DNA of 64,000 nucleotides from Dehalogenimonas sp. W (GTDB taxonomy: Bacteria > Chloroflexota > Dehalococcoidia > Dehalococcoidales > Dehalococcoidaceae): contig NZ_CP146612.1 in the NCBI RefSeq assembly GCF_037094495.1, positions 1,426,001 to 1,490,000 on the forward strand, read 5' to 3'. Below, piece by piece: positions 44,631 through 54,933 of this stretch. Under the pieces are notes generated by a model. That model worked only from the letters and a program-made list of their open reading frames with translations, was not told the DNA's origin and made no database searches. Each line of letters begins with the position of its first letter. Within the stretch, counting starts at the first letter, position 1. Position numbers and translations under genes: made by a program.

Positions 44631-46635
44631 TGTAGCTATCCATCAGGTTAATTGCTGCTTTGACAATATCAGCTGTCGAGAAACCGAATTTTTCAAAGAG
44701 AATATCGGCGGGTGCTGAGGCTCCGAAGTGGTCCAGGCCGATGCATACGCCTTTTTCACCAGCGTAACGTTCCCAGCCGATAGTGCGGCCGGCTTCAACG
44801 GTAATACGCCGGTGGATTTCCGGCGGTATAACTTCGCGACGGTATGACTCTGGCTGGGATTCAAAGAGTTCCCATGACGGCAAAGAAACAACCCGGGCAC
44901 CGATACCTTTGGTCTCTAACTCCTGACCTGCTTCCAGCGCCGGAGTGACTTCGGAACCGGTAGCGATGATAATCAATTCCGGTGCATTAGCGGACTGCCA
45001 CAAGGTATAGCCGCCGCGGCGGACGGCGGACAACGGTGCCAGCAAGCCTCTATCAAGTATCGGTAATTTCTGTCTGGTGAGCACCAGAGCGGTTGGTCCG
45101 TCACGGCGCTCCAGTGCCATCTGCCAGGCGACGGCGGTTTCAGTGGCGTCCGCCGGCCTAAAAGTTACCAGATTTGGAACCGAACGTAGGCCTAAAGTTT
45201 GCTCAACTGGCTGATGGGTGGGGCCGTCTTCGCCCAGACCAATGGAGTCATGGGTAAAGACAAAAATAACCTGAAGTCCCATTAAGGCAGCCAGACGCAC
45301 TGGCGGCCGCATATAGTCGTAAAATACCAGGAAAGTTGCGCCATAAGGAATTATGCCGCCATGGAGGGCTAGTCCGTTGGCGATAGCGCCCATGGCGTGC
45401 TCTCGGACACCAAATTGCAGATTCCGACCGGACGGATTTTGGGTGCTGAAGATAGTACTGAAATCCATAACAGTCTTGGTGGATGGAGCCAGATCTCCGG
45501 AACCGCCCAGCAGATTTTCAATTTTCCGACCGAGGAAATTAATTACCTTGCCGGAAGCCTCGCGGGTGGCCAGCGGTTTGTCAGCTGATTTAAAAAGACT
45601 ATCAAGTCCATCAGTCCAGCCATCCGGCAACTGCCCGGAGATAAAACTTCGGAGTTGGGCCGCTTCATCGGGGAAGGCGGCGGTATAGGCATCCAGTCGT
45701 TTTTGCCAGTCGGCTTGCCGGACGTGTCCGGCCTCAGTTGCCGACATATGCTGTTTAACTTTATCCGGGACATAGAATGACTCAGAGAACGGCCAACCAA
45801 GGTGTTCCTTCGCGGCAGCCAATTCTTCCACCCCCAATGGCTCGCCGTGAGCACTCCCGGTGCCGGCCTTGTGGGGGGCACCATAACCGATTACTGTACG
45901 GCAGATTATCAGCTTGGGTTTGTCTGTATTCAGCCGGGCTTCAGCGATGGCGTTTCTAACGGCGTCCGTATCAAGACCGTCTACTGGGCCGATGACGTGC
46001 CAGCCATAAGCACGAAAACGTCCGGCAACGTCCTCATTAAAATAGTTGGCCGTGTCACCTTCAATAGAAATATTATTGTCATCATACAAATAGATAAGTT
46101 TACTCAGTTTCAATGTGCCAGCCAGTGATGCTGTCTCAGAAGTGACGCCTTCCATCAGGTCGCCGTCAGATACCAATGCATAAATATAATGGTCAATGAT
46201 GTCAAATCCGGGGCGATTGAAGCGGTCGGCCAGCCATGTTTCGGCCATTGCCATGCCGACGCCGCTGCTAAATCCCTGACCCAAGGGGCCGGTAGTCATT
46301 TCCACTCCGGGAGTCAGCCCGTGCTCCGGGTGCCCGGGTGTTTTTGAATCCCATTGTCGGAATTGTTTTATCTCGTCAATAGGCAAGTCGTAGCCGGTCA
46401 GATGCAGCATTGAATAGAGCAGGGCGGAGGCATGGCCGGCGGAAAGAATAAAACGATCACGGTCAAACCATGTTGGGTCTGCCGGGTTATGTTTTAAAAA
46501 GTGATGCCATAATGCGTAAGTCAGGGCTGCGGCGCCCATCGGTGCTCCTGGATGTCCCGAATTGGCTTTCTGGACCATATCAGCAGCGAGAAAACGAATG
46601 GTGTTTACAGCCAGGTTGTCTAGAGTATCGCTCAT
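44623..46635 (-). CDS. tkt: Transketolase
   Basis: TPP-dependent transfer of two-carbon units in the non-oxidative pentose phosphate pathway. The 670 residues show GHPGAPMGAAALTYALW, the TPP motif SDGDLMEGVTSETASLAG...DDNNISIEG, the central pyrimidine-binding domain (FGVREHAMGAIANGLALHGG) and the C-terminal domain (350-670 holds both). It starts at ATG 46635; a promoter lies at 46677-46705. With rpe and rpiB it completes sugar-phosphate interconversion in this window. Confidence 0.97.
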   Translation of the reverse strand: MSDTLDNLAVNTIRFLAADMVQKANSGHPGAPMGAAALTYALWHHFLKHNPADPTWFDRDRFILSAGHASALLYSMLHLTGYDLPIDEIKQFRQWDSKTPGHPEHGLTPGVEMTTGPLGQGFSSGVGMAMAETWLADRFNRPGFDIIDHYIYALVSDGDLMEGVTSETASLAGTLKLSKLIYLYDDNNISIEGDTANYFNEDVAGRFRAYGWHVIGPVDGLDTDAVRNAIAEARLNTDKPKLIICRTVIGYGAPHKAGTGSAHGEPLGVEELAAAKEHLGWPFSESFYVPDKVKQHMSATEAGHVRQADWQKRLDAYTAAFPDEAAQLRSFISGQLPDGWTDGLDSLFKSADKPLATREASGKVINFLGRKIENLLGGSGDLAPSTKTVMDFSTIFSTQNPSGRNLQFGVREHAMGAIANGLALHGGIIPYGATFLVFYDYMRPPVRLAALMGLQVIFVFTHDSIGLGEDGPTHQPVEQTLGLRSVPNLVTFRPADATETAVAWQMALERRDGPTALVLTRQKLPILDRGLLAPLSAVRRGGYTLWQSANAPELIIIATGSEVTPALEAGQELETKGIGARVVSLPSWELFESQPESYRREVIPPEIHRRITVEAGRTIGWERYAGEKGVCIGLDHFGASAPADILFEKFGFSTADIVKAAINLMDSYSE

Positions 46636-46676
46636 CCGAAACCTTTCAAGTGAAATCTATCTTGTTTAGCTTTTAC

Positions 46677-46705
46677 ATTATAACGATTTCGCCCGGTTGC
46701 TCCAA
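46677..46705 (-). promoter_or_regulatory. Promoter of tkt-rpiB
   Basis: Minus strand TTGGAG (46705-46700), 17-base spacer, perfect TATAAT (46682-46677). Confidence 0.72.
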
Positions 46706-46825
46706 GCAAAATTTTCCAAAAAAGTGCCCGGAACAGTGATTCAAGGCAGCATCAAACAATCGTTATAGGATGGTTTGATGCGATGGTCGGGTATTCCGTT
46801 TGGTGGAAAATGGGTCTCTATGATA

Positions 46826-47866
46826 TCAGGTGCCGGTGCTCATGGCTTGAGTTATAACGTGGCGGGCCTGAAAAAAGGCTTCGGCAACCGCCAGATCAAA
46901 TTGTGTTCCCGAACAGCGGCGAATTTCATCCATGGCAAAATCAACACTCTTGGCAGCACGGTAAGGCCTTTCCGAGGTCATGGCATCAAAGGTGTCCGCC
47001 AGAGCCATGATACGGGCTCCCAGCGGAATGCTTTCGCCGGCCAGTTTATCCGGATAGCCTGCACCGTCCCAGCGTTCATGATGATTGCGCACCATAGCCA
47101 GAATTTCCACATCATCCACGACTGGCTTCAAAATTCGTTCGCCAATACCAGGGTGTTTTTCCATCTCGTCACGTTCTTCCTGAGTTAAAATCCCCGGTTT
47201 GTGCAAAACGTTGCCGTCAATGCCGATTTTACCAATGTCATGAACCAACCCGGCCAGCCGGATTTGCTCAATCAGGGTTGATGGCAAGCCCATTTCAATC
47301 GCGATACCGACAGCCATTTCCGAAACCCGCTGTGAATGTCCGGCGGTATAACCGTCTTTGGCATCCAAAGCGTAGGCGAGTGAGGTGATGGAGTTGAAGA
47401 AAGAGGAGCGTATTTTTTCCGCCTGGACCTCAACTTTATCTTCTAGGTTGCGGCGATATTCGCGGTTTTCAAGTTGCAATCGTCGTTTTTCCAACGCCCG
47501 CCAGACCGAAAAGACTACTTCATCAAGTTTGAATGGTTTTGTCAGGTAGTCATAAGCGCCCTGTTTCATGCATTCAATGGCTGTAGCGGTTTCGGTGACT
47601 GCGGTTGCCATAATTACGCCTATATCCGCATAATGCGTCTTGATTTCCGCCAGAAGTTCTATACCGGTTTTTCCGGGCATCTTCATATCCGAGATGACCA
47701 GTGCGATATCCGGATTATCTCTGATTAGGCTGAGCGCTTCGTCCGCAGACGAAGCTTCCAAACACTCGTAACCCTCATTGGCCAATTTTTGGTGCAACAG
47801 ACGGCGGACGATCATCTCGTCGTCAACTATCAGAATAATGTCATTGCCGTGATTGTTATTTATCAT
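46826..47866 (-). CDS. Response regulator with HD-GYP domain
   Basis: A 346-residue protein: receiver domain (about 8-122; acidic DDE near the N-terminus and phospho-acceptor Asp in LVISDMKMPGKTG), a linker coiled coil (125-155) and an HD-GYP phosphodiesterase domain (160-340) with LVHDIGKIGI, HPGIGERIL, NHHERWDGAGYPD and ADTFDAMTSERPYR. HD-GYP proteins usually hydrolyse cyclic di-GMP. It overlaps the upstream receiver gene by four bases; no kinase is adjacent. Confidence 0.93.
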   Translation of the reverse strand: MINNNHGNDIILIVDDEMIVRRLLHQKLANEGYECLEASSADEALSLIRDNPDIALVISDMKMPGKTGIELLAEIKTHYADIGVIMATAVTETATAIECMKQGAYDYLTKPFKLDEVVFSVWRALEKRRLQLENREYRRNLEDKVEVQAEKIRSSFFNSITSLAYALDAKDGYTAGHSQRVSEMAVGIAIEMGLPSTLIEQIRLAGLVHDIGKIGIDGNVLHKPGILTQEERDEMEKHPGIGERILKPVVDDVEILAMVRNHHERWDGAGYPDKLAGESIPLGARIMALADTFDAMTSERPYRAAKSVDFAMDEIRRCSGTQFDLAVAEAFFQARHVITQAMSTGT

Positions 47867-48249
47867 AGTGAAGATACTACTTTTTCAATAATTGTTGTTA
47901 ATTCTTTAGGGGAAAACGGTTTGGGGAGATACGGCTGGTTCACCGAGGTGAGGAAGTTCTCTGTGTTATGGGAAATGACGTCTCCAGTGGTGAAGATAAT
48001 ACCCGGCAATAGAGACGGCTGATGTTTGGTAATCCAATTATACAGTTCTTCGCCGTTCATCAGCGGTGTCCGGATATCAATTAAAGCCAGATCAAAAGCC
48101 TGGGCGTTGATGAGTTCCATCGCCGTCTGGCCATTGGGGGTCAAGGTGATTTCGTAAGCTTTTTCCAAGGTACGGCGGCATACTTCGCTGATGACCTTTT
48201 CATCTTCAACGATCAATACCTTGAGGCGTTTATGGCCGGCTTCTTTCAT
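47863..48249 (-). CDS. Single-domain response regulator
   Basis: A 128-residue CheY-like receiver with the acidic pair EDEK (about 16-19), phospho-acceptor Asp in LALIDIRTPLMNGEEL (about 58), the Thr of IIFTTGD and the Lys of YLPKPFSPKEL. It has no output domain and may be a phosphate shuttle for the HD-GYP protein with which it is coupled. Confidence 0.9.
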   Translation of the reverse strand: MKEAGHKRLKVLIVEDEKVISEVCRRTLEKAYEITLTPNGQTAMELINAQAFDLALIDIRTPLMNGEELYNWITKHQPSLLPGIIFTTGDVISHNTENFLTSVNQPYLPKPFSPKELTTIIEKVVSSL

Positions 48250-48375
48250 ATTCCTGCGGTTTCTCTCAGTAGAATTATTGATTCAACTTAAGCGTAAGAT
48301 AACATAATCCCGATTTTAAAAGCAATTAAAAAGCGGGGGTACTTTGGTACTACACTGCAGGTCTTAATTCAATCG

Positions 48376-50757
48376 TCAATGAACGAAATAATTCAATCGG
48401 GCCGCCAGACGATGGAAAGCAGCCACCCATGAGGCTGACGCAGGGTCGTCCTTTAGCCGGGGGTAGGTTTCTAACCGCAGTTGATGGAGGCTATTCTGTA
48501 ATTGCTGGACATCAGGTAAAACCCCCTGGTTTTCAAACATATCCAGTAGGGCGACGAAGTTGTCCAGCGTGGGCTCATCCGGTGTGGCAACCAGTAATCT
48601 TTCTAAATACCTGGTCAGGCTTTCCGTCAGGGGAACCAGGTCCAGATTGAGCTTCCATGATGAGATTTCATTAAGAACCGACTCTAGTGCGGGTATGTTT
48701 ATGTTATGGCCTTTTAACTCCGCTACAAGCCTCGAGTTGAGGGCTCTTTCCGCGGCGGCGGTAAAAAGAGCCGGGGCTTTCAGGCCGAGGTCAGTGCCGG
48801 ATTTCATCACGGAACGGGTACGATTGAAGATTTGCAGATATGACTCTTCGGCGTCGGTCAAAGCATCGGCCAGAAGTTTACCGATGATTTGGCGTTGCAT
48901 ATCCGGTGACAAATCGGCCGGACGGTAAGTATTTCCTGGAAACTCTGTTGTCAGAAAATTCTGAATCTGATTGATTCCAAAATTGTTTTTGACTAAATCG
49001 GCAGCATATTGTGCCAAAGCATCATAATCATTTTCGGTGGTAAAGGTTTTTATTCCAGCCTGAAGAAGATTTCCGGTTAAGAATGCGGTGAACACAAACC
49101 GTTGGCGCTCACCCGTCGTTAGTGAGGTGATAACGACGTCACCCACGGAACCGCGGCCTGATCCAGCACCATAAAACCTGATGCCGGTATTATCTACTCT
49201 AAAGTTAAAGATATTCGTAGTTGGCCCGGGATTTTCAAAAATACTGGTCAAGGCAAAATGGGCGGCGATTTTTTCTAACCCGACAAATAACGGAGGGACG
49301 TTTCTCAGATAGATATCTCGTCCGGTGCCCCATTCCGGCCGATTGGAAACGGCAGTTTCAAGGATTGTCAGAAAAGAAGTTTCCGGGGATGTGCCGAATA
49401 GGTTTTTTGACAACTCCAAGGCCCGGCCGGCCTGTCTGAGTACCAGTATGGATTCCAGACCGCCGATATCGTCAAAGAACCAGCCGCAACTGGTAAAGCA
49501 TGCCATTAACGTTCGCTGGAGTTCCAACAGTTTCAACGCTTGTGATGTTTCAACCGCGGAAAGAGGACGGATGGCCCATTGATTGAAGAAATTCACGATA
49601 TTTTCGGAGCTGCGGTTCACGATGACCCGGCAGTAGTCGTCACGGGCTGCCCACGGGTCGGACAATAATTTTACGGCTTCAGATTCAAATAGGGGGTTTA
49701 GACGATCTCGGAGCAGTTCCATAGCTTGACGTAACGGGGCACGCCAACGCTGGTTCCAAAGAGGGTGTTTTCCAGTAGAACAACAACAACCGGAACGCCA
49801 GCGCTCAATGCCGTGGTCACAACTCCAGGAGGTGTTTTCCAGTATTTCCACCTCATGATCCGGAGGGTTTAAAGCCAGATACTCCGCGATACTGGTGACC
49901 CGGATGCCGGTTTGTTTCAGTTTGTCCACCGCGTAAGCCAGAGCCATTTCTCCGAAACGGTGATGATGACCGAAGGTTTCACCGTCTGTGGCAATGGTGA
50001 TAAGTTCGGGGGTATCTGTGGTTGACTGGAAAGACTCCAGTATCCGGTTAGTGAAGTTGTCACCATTCCGCAATAAATTTCCGAAAGCGACATCCCGTGA
50101 AAGCTGAGGGTGGAAAAAGGCAATATTGATGTGACCTCCGGAAGGGAGAGCGCAACGATATAACCGTGAGGTATTGATACCGTCAGGTAATTCTTGCCAC
50201 TCACCGCCGGGTGGTTTGAAACGGCCGGCCTGGTGCGAAGCGAGAATGGTGTATTTAATACCTTGCGAGGCCATGATTTCCAATGTCTTTAAGTCAACTG
50301 CTGTTTCCGGCAACCACATTCCTTCTGGGTGATGACCAAACCGGTGACGAAAGTCAGCAATCCCCCATATCACCTGTGTGCGCTTATCACGGTGGTCAGC
50401 CAGCGGCATAATCTGGTGGTTATAAGGCTGAGCGATCGGATTTCCCGGGTGGTTGTTGGATAGACTTGGCTTGGTCAAACCGGAATATAGCCTGGGATGG
50501 TTTGTTTGCATCCATGACAGCAGGGTAGGCCCGAAATTGAAACTCAAGTCGGTGTAATTATTGACGATGCGGATAATACGCCCCTGATTGTCTAGTATTC
50601 GGGCATTTAGATTTGCGGCGTAACATTCATCGGTAATGCGTTCATTCCAATTGTGATACGGGGCGGCGGACTCCTCAGTTTCTATCGTTTCCAGCCATGG
50701 ATTTTCCCGTGGCGGCTGATAAAAATGGCCGTGGATGCATAAGTATCTTTCGTTCAT
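48376..50757 (-). CDS. Glycoside hydrolase family 57 protein (with DUF3536 region)
   Basis: A 793-residue GH57-type protein. The N-terminal barrel (about 1-330) opens with YLCIHGHFYQPPRENPW and has the ATDGETFGHHHRFGEMAL segment; the SWSCDHGIERW motif is also typical of GH57 with DUF3536, which fills residues 350-790. Family members act on alpha-glucans as amylases, transferases or branching enzymes. The gene starts one base after the glgB stop, so it is co-transcribed with malQ and glgB and likely handles the same polymer. Confidence 0.88.
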   Translation of the reverse strand: MNERYLCIHGHFYQPPRENPWLETIETEESAAPYHNWNERITDECYAANLNARILDNQGRIIRIVNNYTDLSFNFGPTLLSWMQTNHPRLYSGLTKPSLSNNHPGNPIAQPYNHQIMPLADHRDKRTQVIWGIADFRHRFGHHPEGMWLPETAVDLKTLEIMASQGIKYTILASHQAGRFKPPGGEWQELPDGINTSRLYRCALPSGGHINIAFFHPQLSRDVAFGNLLRNGDNFTNRILESFQSTTDTPELITIATDGETFGHHHRFGEMALAYAVDKLKQTGIRVTSIAEYLALNPPDHEVEILENTSWSCDHGIERWRSGCCCSTGKHPLWNQRWRAPLRQAMELLRDRLNPLFESEAVKLLSDPWAARDDYCRVIVNRSSENIVNFFNQWAIRPLSAVETSQALKLLELQRTLMACFTSCGWFFDDIGGLESILVLRQAGRALELSKNLFGTSPETSFLTILETAVSNRPEWGTGRDIYLRNVPPLFVGLEKIAAHFALTSIFENPGPTTNIFNFRVDNTGIRFYGAGSGRGSVGDVVITSLTTGERQRFVFTAFLTGNLLQAGIKTFTTENDYDALAQYAADLVKNNFGINQIQNFLTTEFPGNTYRPADLSPDMQRQIIGKLLADALTDAEESYLQIFNRTRSVMKSGTDLGLKAPALFTAAAERALNSRLVAELKGHNINIPALESVLNEISSWKLNLDLVPLTESLTRYLERLLVATPDEPTLDNFVALLDMFENQGVLPDVQQLQNSLHQLRLETYPRLKDDPASASWVAAFHRLAARLNYFVH

Positions 50758-50758
50758 A

Positions 50759-52672
50759 TCAATCCGATGTTACCGGGGCCAGTATAAGGCCTCCCAAGGG
50801 CGGTAAATCAAGGGAAAGAATCTGGGTTTCATGTTCAGGGAAGGTATTAAATATTTCTGGAACCGGCATTCCTGAACCTCCGTAGCAGACAGCGTCGCTG
50901 GAAAAGATGACTTGCCAGCGACCCGCCTCCGGCAACGTTGCCCGATAACCCTGGCGGGTTACCGGAGTCATGTTTAGAGCGACGATTAATGGATTCTCTG
51001 AGGCTTGGCCCAGGCGCATGAAGATGATGACACTGGAAACGGAGTCGTCAGGAACCAGCCACTTAAAGCCTTCGGGTGCCGTATCCAGCTGATAAAGGGC
51101 TGGGTACTCGGAATACAGGCGGTTTAATTCGGCAACCAGTTTGAGCAGCTGATGATGCCGGGCAAAATCCAGGAGACCCCAATTCAGCTCTTCATCGTGT
51201 TGCCACTCGTGCCATTGCCCGAATTCGCCGCCCATGAATAACAATTTCTTGCCTGGGGCGGCGAACATGTAAGTAAATAACAATCGCAGATTGGCAAATT
51301 TTTGCCAATCATCTCCCGGCATTTTTGCCAGCAGGGATGCTTTTCCGTGGACAACTTCATCGTGTGAGAGGGGCAGGACGTAGTTTTCGCTGAAGGCATA
51401 CAGCCCACGGAAGGTCAACTTACCATGATGATACCCGCGGTTAATCGGGTCCTGGTTAAAATAACTGAGCGTATCGTGCATCCAACCCATGTCCCATTTG
51501 AATCCAAAGCCCAATCCACCCAGGTGTACCGGACGAGAAACCATCGGCCAGGCGGTGGATTCTTCGGCGATACTGTGAGTATCCGGGAAACGACGATAAA
51601 TCTCAGTATTTAACTTTTTTATGAAATCCACCGCCGCCAGGTTCTCCCGACCGCCGTATTTATTGGGCTCCCACTGGCTGGGTTGGCGGGCATAGTCCAG
51701 ATATAGCATGGAGGCTACTCCGTCGACCCGCAGTCCGTCCGCGTGATAGATATCCAGCCAGAACAGGGCATTGGAGATTAGAAACGCCTGGACCTCGTGA
51801 CGGCCGTAATTAAAAATACAGGATTTCCATTCCGGGTGGAAACCCTGACGTCGGTCGGCGTGCTCATAAAGATGGGTACCGTCAAAACCAGCTAATCCGT
51901 GGCTATCATTTGGAAAATGAGATGGAACCCAATCCAGAATCACGCCGACACCACTGCGGTGCAGATAGTCAATCAGATACATCAAATCATCAGGATTACC
52001 GTAACGGGCGGTAGGCGCAAAATAGCCGCTGATCTGGTAGCCCCATGAACCATAGAAAGGGTGCTCCATCAACGGCATAAATTCTACATGACTGAAATTA
52101 TTTGATTTAACATAATCTGTGAGTAGCGGCCCTATTTCTCTATAACTGAGGAAGCTGCCGTCTTGTCGGCGACGCCAGGAACCCAGGTGGACCTCGTAGA
52201 TGCTGATCGGGGAATTCAATCCGTTTTTGGTGCCGCGGCAACTCATCCAATCATGGTCTTGCCATTGATAACCAAAATCCCAGACTCGGGACGCGGTTCC
52301 GGGCGGTGATTCAGCGGCGAAGGCCACAGGGTCGGCTTTGATAAGGGGGAGTTTGTTATGGCGGGAAGTAATCTGGTACTTATAAAGGGTGCCGGCAGCT
52401 GCCGGAATGAAACCTTCCCAGATACCGGAATCGCCCCGTGGTTGCAGCCGATGGCTATCAGGGTTCCATTGGTTGAAATCGCCGATGACCGAGACTTCAG
52501 TGGCATCTGGCGCCCAGACGGCAAAAAAACATCCTGGTTCGCCAAGTCTTACCGTCGTGTGGGCGCCCAATTTGTTGTAAAGTTGATAATGGGTTCCTTC
52601 ATTGAAGAGATGAAGGTCGGTGTCACTCAACAGAGTAAAATCATAATAAACCAGGCTATGCTTGTGAGGCAT
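50759..52672 (-). CDS. glgB: 1,4-alpha-glucan branching enzyme (GH13)
   Basis: GlgB cuts alpha-1,4 chains and re-joins them as alpha-1,6 branches. The 637 residues include the N-terminal CBM48 (about 35-130, FFAVWAPDATEVSVIGDFNQW), the GH13 barrel with ILDWVPSHF, the nucleophile Asp in GLRVDGVASMLY, the acid/base Glu in SIAEEST and PLSHDEVVHGK, and a C-terminal beta domain. The ATG at 52672 abuts the malQ stop at 52673 without a gap. Confidence 0.94.
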   Translation of the reverse strand: MPHKHSLVYYDFTLLSDTDLHLFNEGTHYQLYNKLGAHTTVRLGEPGCFFAVWAPDATEVSVIGDFNQWNPDSHRLQPRGDSGIWEGFIPAAAGTLYKYQITSRHNKLPLIKADPVAFAAESPPGTASRVWDFGYQWQDHDWMSCRGTKNGLNSPISIYEVHLGSWRRRQDGSFLSYREIGPLLTDYVKSNNFSHVEFMPLMEHPFYGSWGYQISGYFAPTARYGNPDDLMYLIDYLHRSGVGVILDWVPSHFPNDSHGLAGFDGTHLYEHADRRQGFHPEWKSCIFNYGRHEVQAFLISNALFWLDIYHADGLRVDGVASMLYLDYARQPSQWEPNKYGGRENLAAVDFIKKLNTEIYRRFPDTHSIAEESTAWPMVSRPVHLGGLGFGFKWDMGWMHDTLSYFNQDPINRGYHHGKLTFRGLYAFSENYVLPLSHDEVVHGKASLLAKMPGDDWQKFANLRLLFTYMFAAPGKKLLFMGGEFGQWHEWQHDEELNWGLLDFARHHQLLKLVAELNRLYSEYPALYQLDTAPEGFKWLVPDDSVSSVIIFMRLGQASENPLIVALNMTPVTRQGYRATLPEAGRWQVIFSSDAVCYGGSGMPVPEIFNTFPEHETQILSLDLPPLGGLILAPVTSD

Positions 52673-54796
52673 TTAGTTAGACTTCCGCATTTCGTTTATT
52701 TTCATCAGGAAACTTCTGATACCGGCATTTTGTTCCAACTTTTCCAGGGAGAGGGCGGTTTTAATTCTCCAATTAGCCCGCTGGTCGGTGGTACCCGGGA
52801 TATTTTGGGATTGATGCTCGTCCCAGAGATCGGCCAGGTTAATCAGGAGCAACGGCGCGGGGCTTTGAGCTAATATTTCCATAACCGCTTTGCCGATACG
52901 ACCCGCCGGCACTCCCTCCAGGTCAGTCGCCAAACCACTGGCTGCAAGCTCCTTTAGGAGTCTGTTTTTGCCGTTGAGACGAAGGGCTGTTTCAACTTCA
53001 GCTCGTTCTGGTGTCAGGACGCCGAGTGCCAAACGTTCCGGTATATCTTCTGAATTCCAAAAGGCCGCAAATGGAGGCAGATCATGGGTGTTCAAAGCGG
53101 CTGCCGAAAATCGCGGCGAGGCCGGAACAGTGTTTTCGGCGCCTCCGACTATTTCATACTGGGCGATATAACTCCGGTGAATGCGGTGATGGTCCATCAT
53201 CGGTCTGACCTCGGGCGGCACCAAGCCTAAATCTTCGCCGATTATAACGGTATTGTGCCGCCGACTCTCCAAACACAGAATAGCATAAATCTCTTCGGCA
53301 TTATATCTAAGATACACTCCTTCCGAAGGTGCTTTACCTGATGGGATACAAAACAGCCGATGCAAACCCATGATGTGGTCAAGTCTCAAAGCGCCGGAAA
53401 ATTTCAGATGGTGGCGCAAAGCTTTGATAAAAGAACGGTAGCCGTTTTCCCGTTGCCGAATCGGGTGAGGTGGTTTGAATCCCCAGTCCTGTCCGCTGGG
53501 GAAAGCCGGATCGGGGGGTGCGCCAACCGATACGTTCGGTAGGTACTCTGTTTGATCCCGCCAGGCATCAAATCCATCCGGATGGACTCCTAACGGCAGG
53601 TCAAGATATAGCGCCTGACCCGTCTGGTGAATTGTCGTAATGGTGTCTGCCAGTTGAGTTTGAATAACAAACTGGCTGTAGCGGTAATAATTCAGTGTTT
53701 CGGGGCAGCAATCTGTTTCCTCAATTAAGCCTGATTGCTGTCTTTGGGGCCAATCCGGCCACGGAGTGCGGTGTTCTTCTGAGAAAGCGCGGAAGCGGGC
53801 GTAGAGCTCCATATCGGGATTGGCAGCAACGTGGTCTGTGAATTGTGTCCAGCGAGGTTCCGGACGCAGGTGAAAAAAATCTTCTGCGAGTATTTCCAGC
53901 AATGATCGCTTGAGTTCACCGACCAGGTGGTAATCGACGGTTTTGGTGCTTCTTGAATAACTCAGCTTTTGTTGAAAATCAACGGAGTGTAATAATGATA
54001 CCGCTTCCGGGCAGTCGGATAATTCAGGGATTATTGCAGGCTCAATATATAGCTCATTCCAGAATTCACGGCTTACCGGTGAATAGGGGCTGGGATTAAA
54101 GTGTTCTCTAAGGAATACCGGTAACAACGGCAAGAGCGCGATTATTTCGCCTCCTAAGTCTGAACAGAACCGGGTCAGACGGCGTAAATCACCGAGGTCG
54201 CCAATGCCCCAATTTATACTGGAACGCAATGCATATAATGGACAAAACAATCCCCAGGGTTTTTGGGTTTCGTTATAAGTGAAGGCGTCGAAAGGAGCTG
54301 AAATGATCAGACTGGCCGTATTCGTGCCTCCAATGTCAAGGCACATTTGGTGATAGCCCCACGGTAATACCTCCGTGAAAGGCAACTCAAGCTTAAGATA
54401 ATCCGCGGATTGGCCTGATGATTTGCAGAACTGATTGACGTCGTTCCAAACGTAACGTCTGACTTCACCGTTTTCCAATGTTAAACAGGCATTTATGGAG
54501 CCTTCAACTGAGGTTGTTTTTACCGTAAGGAAATTCAGTTGCCCAGACCAGGCGGTGAGTACCGGCTCAATCACTCTCCGGCAGCGATTTTCCTTAAGTT
54601 TTTCGGCTGCTCCTGAGGCTTCGGAAATATCGTTTACTTGCACGTCCATTGACCGGGCCAGCGCCAGCACGGAATCCGCACTGGGAACAACGGTCTGTCC
54701 CGTCATATCCAAATAACCGGGCAGGATGCCGCATTCGTTAGCCAGTGAAGTGATACCGTTGTCCAATGAACTTGAATGACTGGTGTTATTGTCCAT
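52673..54796 (-). CDS. malQ: 4-alpha-glucanotransferase (GH77)
   Basis: MalQ/amylomaltase transfers alpha-1,4-glucan segments between chains. The 707 residues are of the long bacterial type, with a ~170-residue N-terminal extension before the catalytic barrel (WGLFCPLYALRSSINWGIGDLGDL). Catalytic segments are GALRLDHIMGLHRLF (nucleophile Asp), IIGEDLGLVPPEV (acid/base Glu) and LNTHDLPPFAAF (Asp). First gene of malQ-glgB-GH57, divergent from glgP; a TATAAT on the minus strand (54848-54843) could be its -10. Confidence 0.94.
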   Translation of the reverse strand: MDNNTSHSSSLDNGITSLANECGILPGYLDMTGQTVVPSADSVLALARSMDVQVNDISEASGAAEKLKENRCRRVIEPVLTAWSGQLNFLTVKTTSVEGSINACLTLENGEVRRYVWNDVNQFCKSSGQSADYLKLELPFTEVLPWGYHQMCLDIGGTNTASLIISAPFDAFTYNETQKPWGLFCPLYALRSSINWGIGDLGDLRRLTRFCSDLGGEIIALLPLLPVFLREHFNPSPYSPVSREFWNELYIEPAIIPELSDCPEAVSLLHSVDFQQKLSYSRSTKTVDYHLVGELKRSLLEILAEDFFHLRPEPRWTQFTDHVAANPDMELYARFRAFSEEHRTPWPDWPQRQQSGLIEETDCCPETLNYYRYSQFVIQTQLADTITTIHQTGQALYLDLPLGVHPDGFDAWRDQTEYLPNVSVGAPPDPAFPSGQDWGFKPPHPIRQRENGYRSFIKALRHHLKFSGALRLDHIMGLHRLFCIPSGKAPSEGVYLRYNAEEIYAILCLESRRHNTVIIGEDLGLVPPEVRPMMDHHRIHRSYIAQYEIVGGAENTVPASPRFSAAALNTHDLPPFAAFWNSEDIPERLALGVLTPERAEVETALRLNGKNRLLKELAASGLATDLEGVPAGRIGKAVMEILAQSPAPLLLINLADLWDEHQSQNIPGTTDQRANWRIKTALSLEKLEQNAGIRSFLMKINEMRKSN

Positions 54797-54860
54797 GAGC
54801 CTCTGATTTCATAGCTGTCTCTTACCGATATTTAATAAAATAATTATACTTGTTGCTTAC

Positions 54861-54888
54861 TTGACTTGCCATCGGCAGCCGATATAAT
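54861..54888 (+). promoter_or_regulatory. Promoter of glgP
   Basis: TTGACT (54861-54866), 16-base spacer, perfect TATAAT (54883-54888). It is back to back with the presumed malQ -10 (54843-54848, minus), only 12 bases apart, so the two units may be controlled together. Confidence 0.8.
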
Positions 54889-54933
54889 GGTAGGCTGTTA
54901 GGTTCGGTCTGGTTGCCGGGGAGGCGTTTAGAA

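Noticed and set aside
46775-47188. Plus-strand frame opposite the HD-GYP gene
   Set aside because: It lies antisense to conserved HD-GYP motifs and has no own features.
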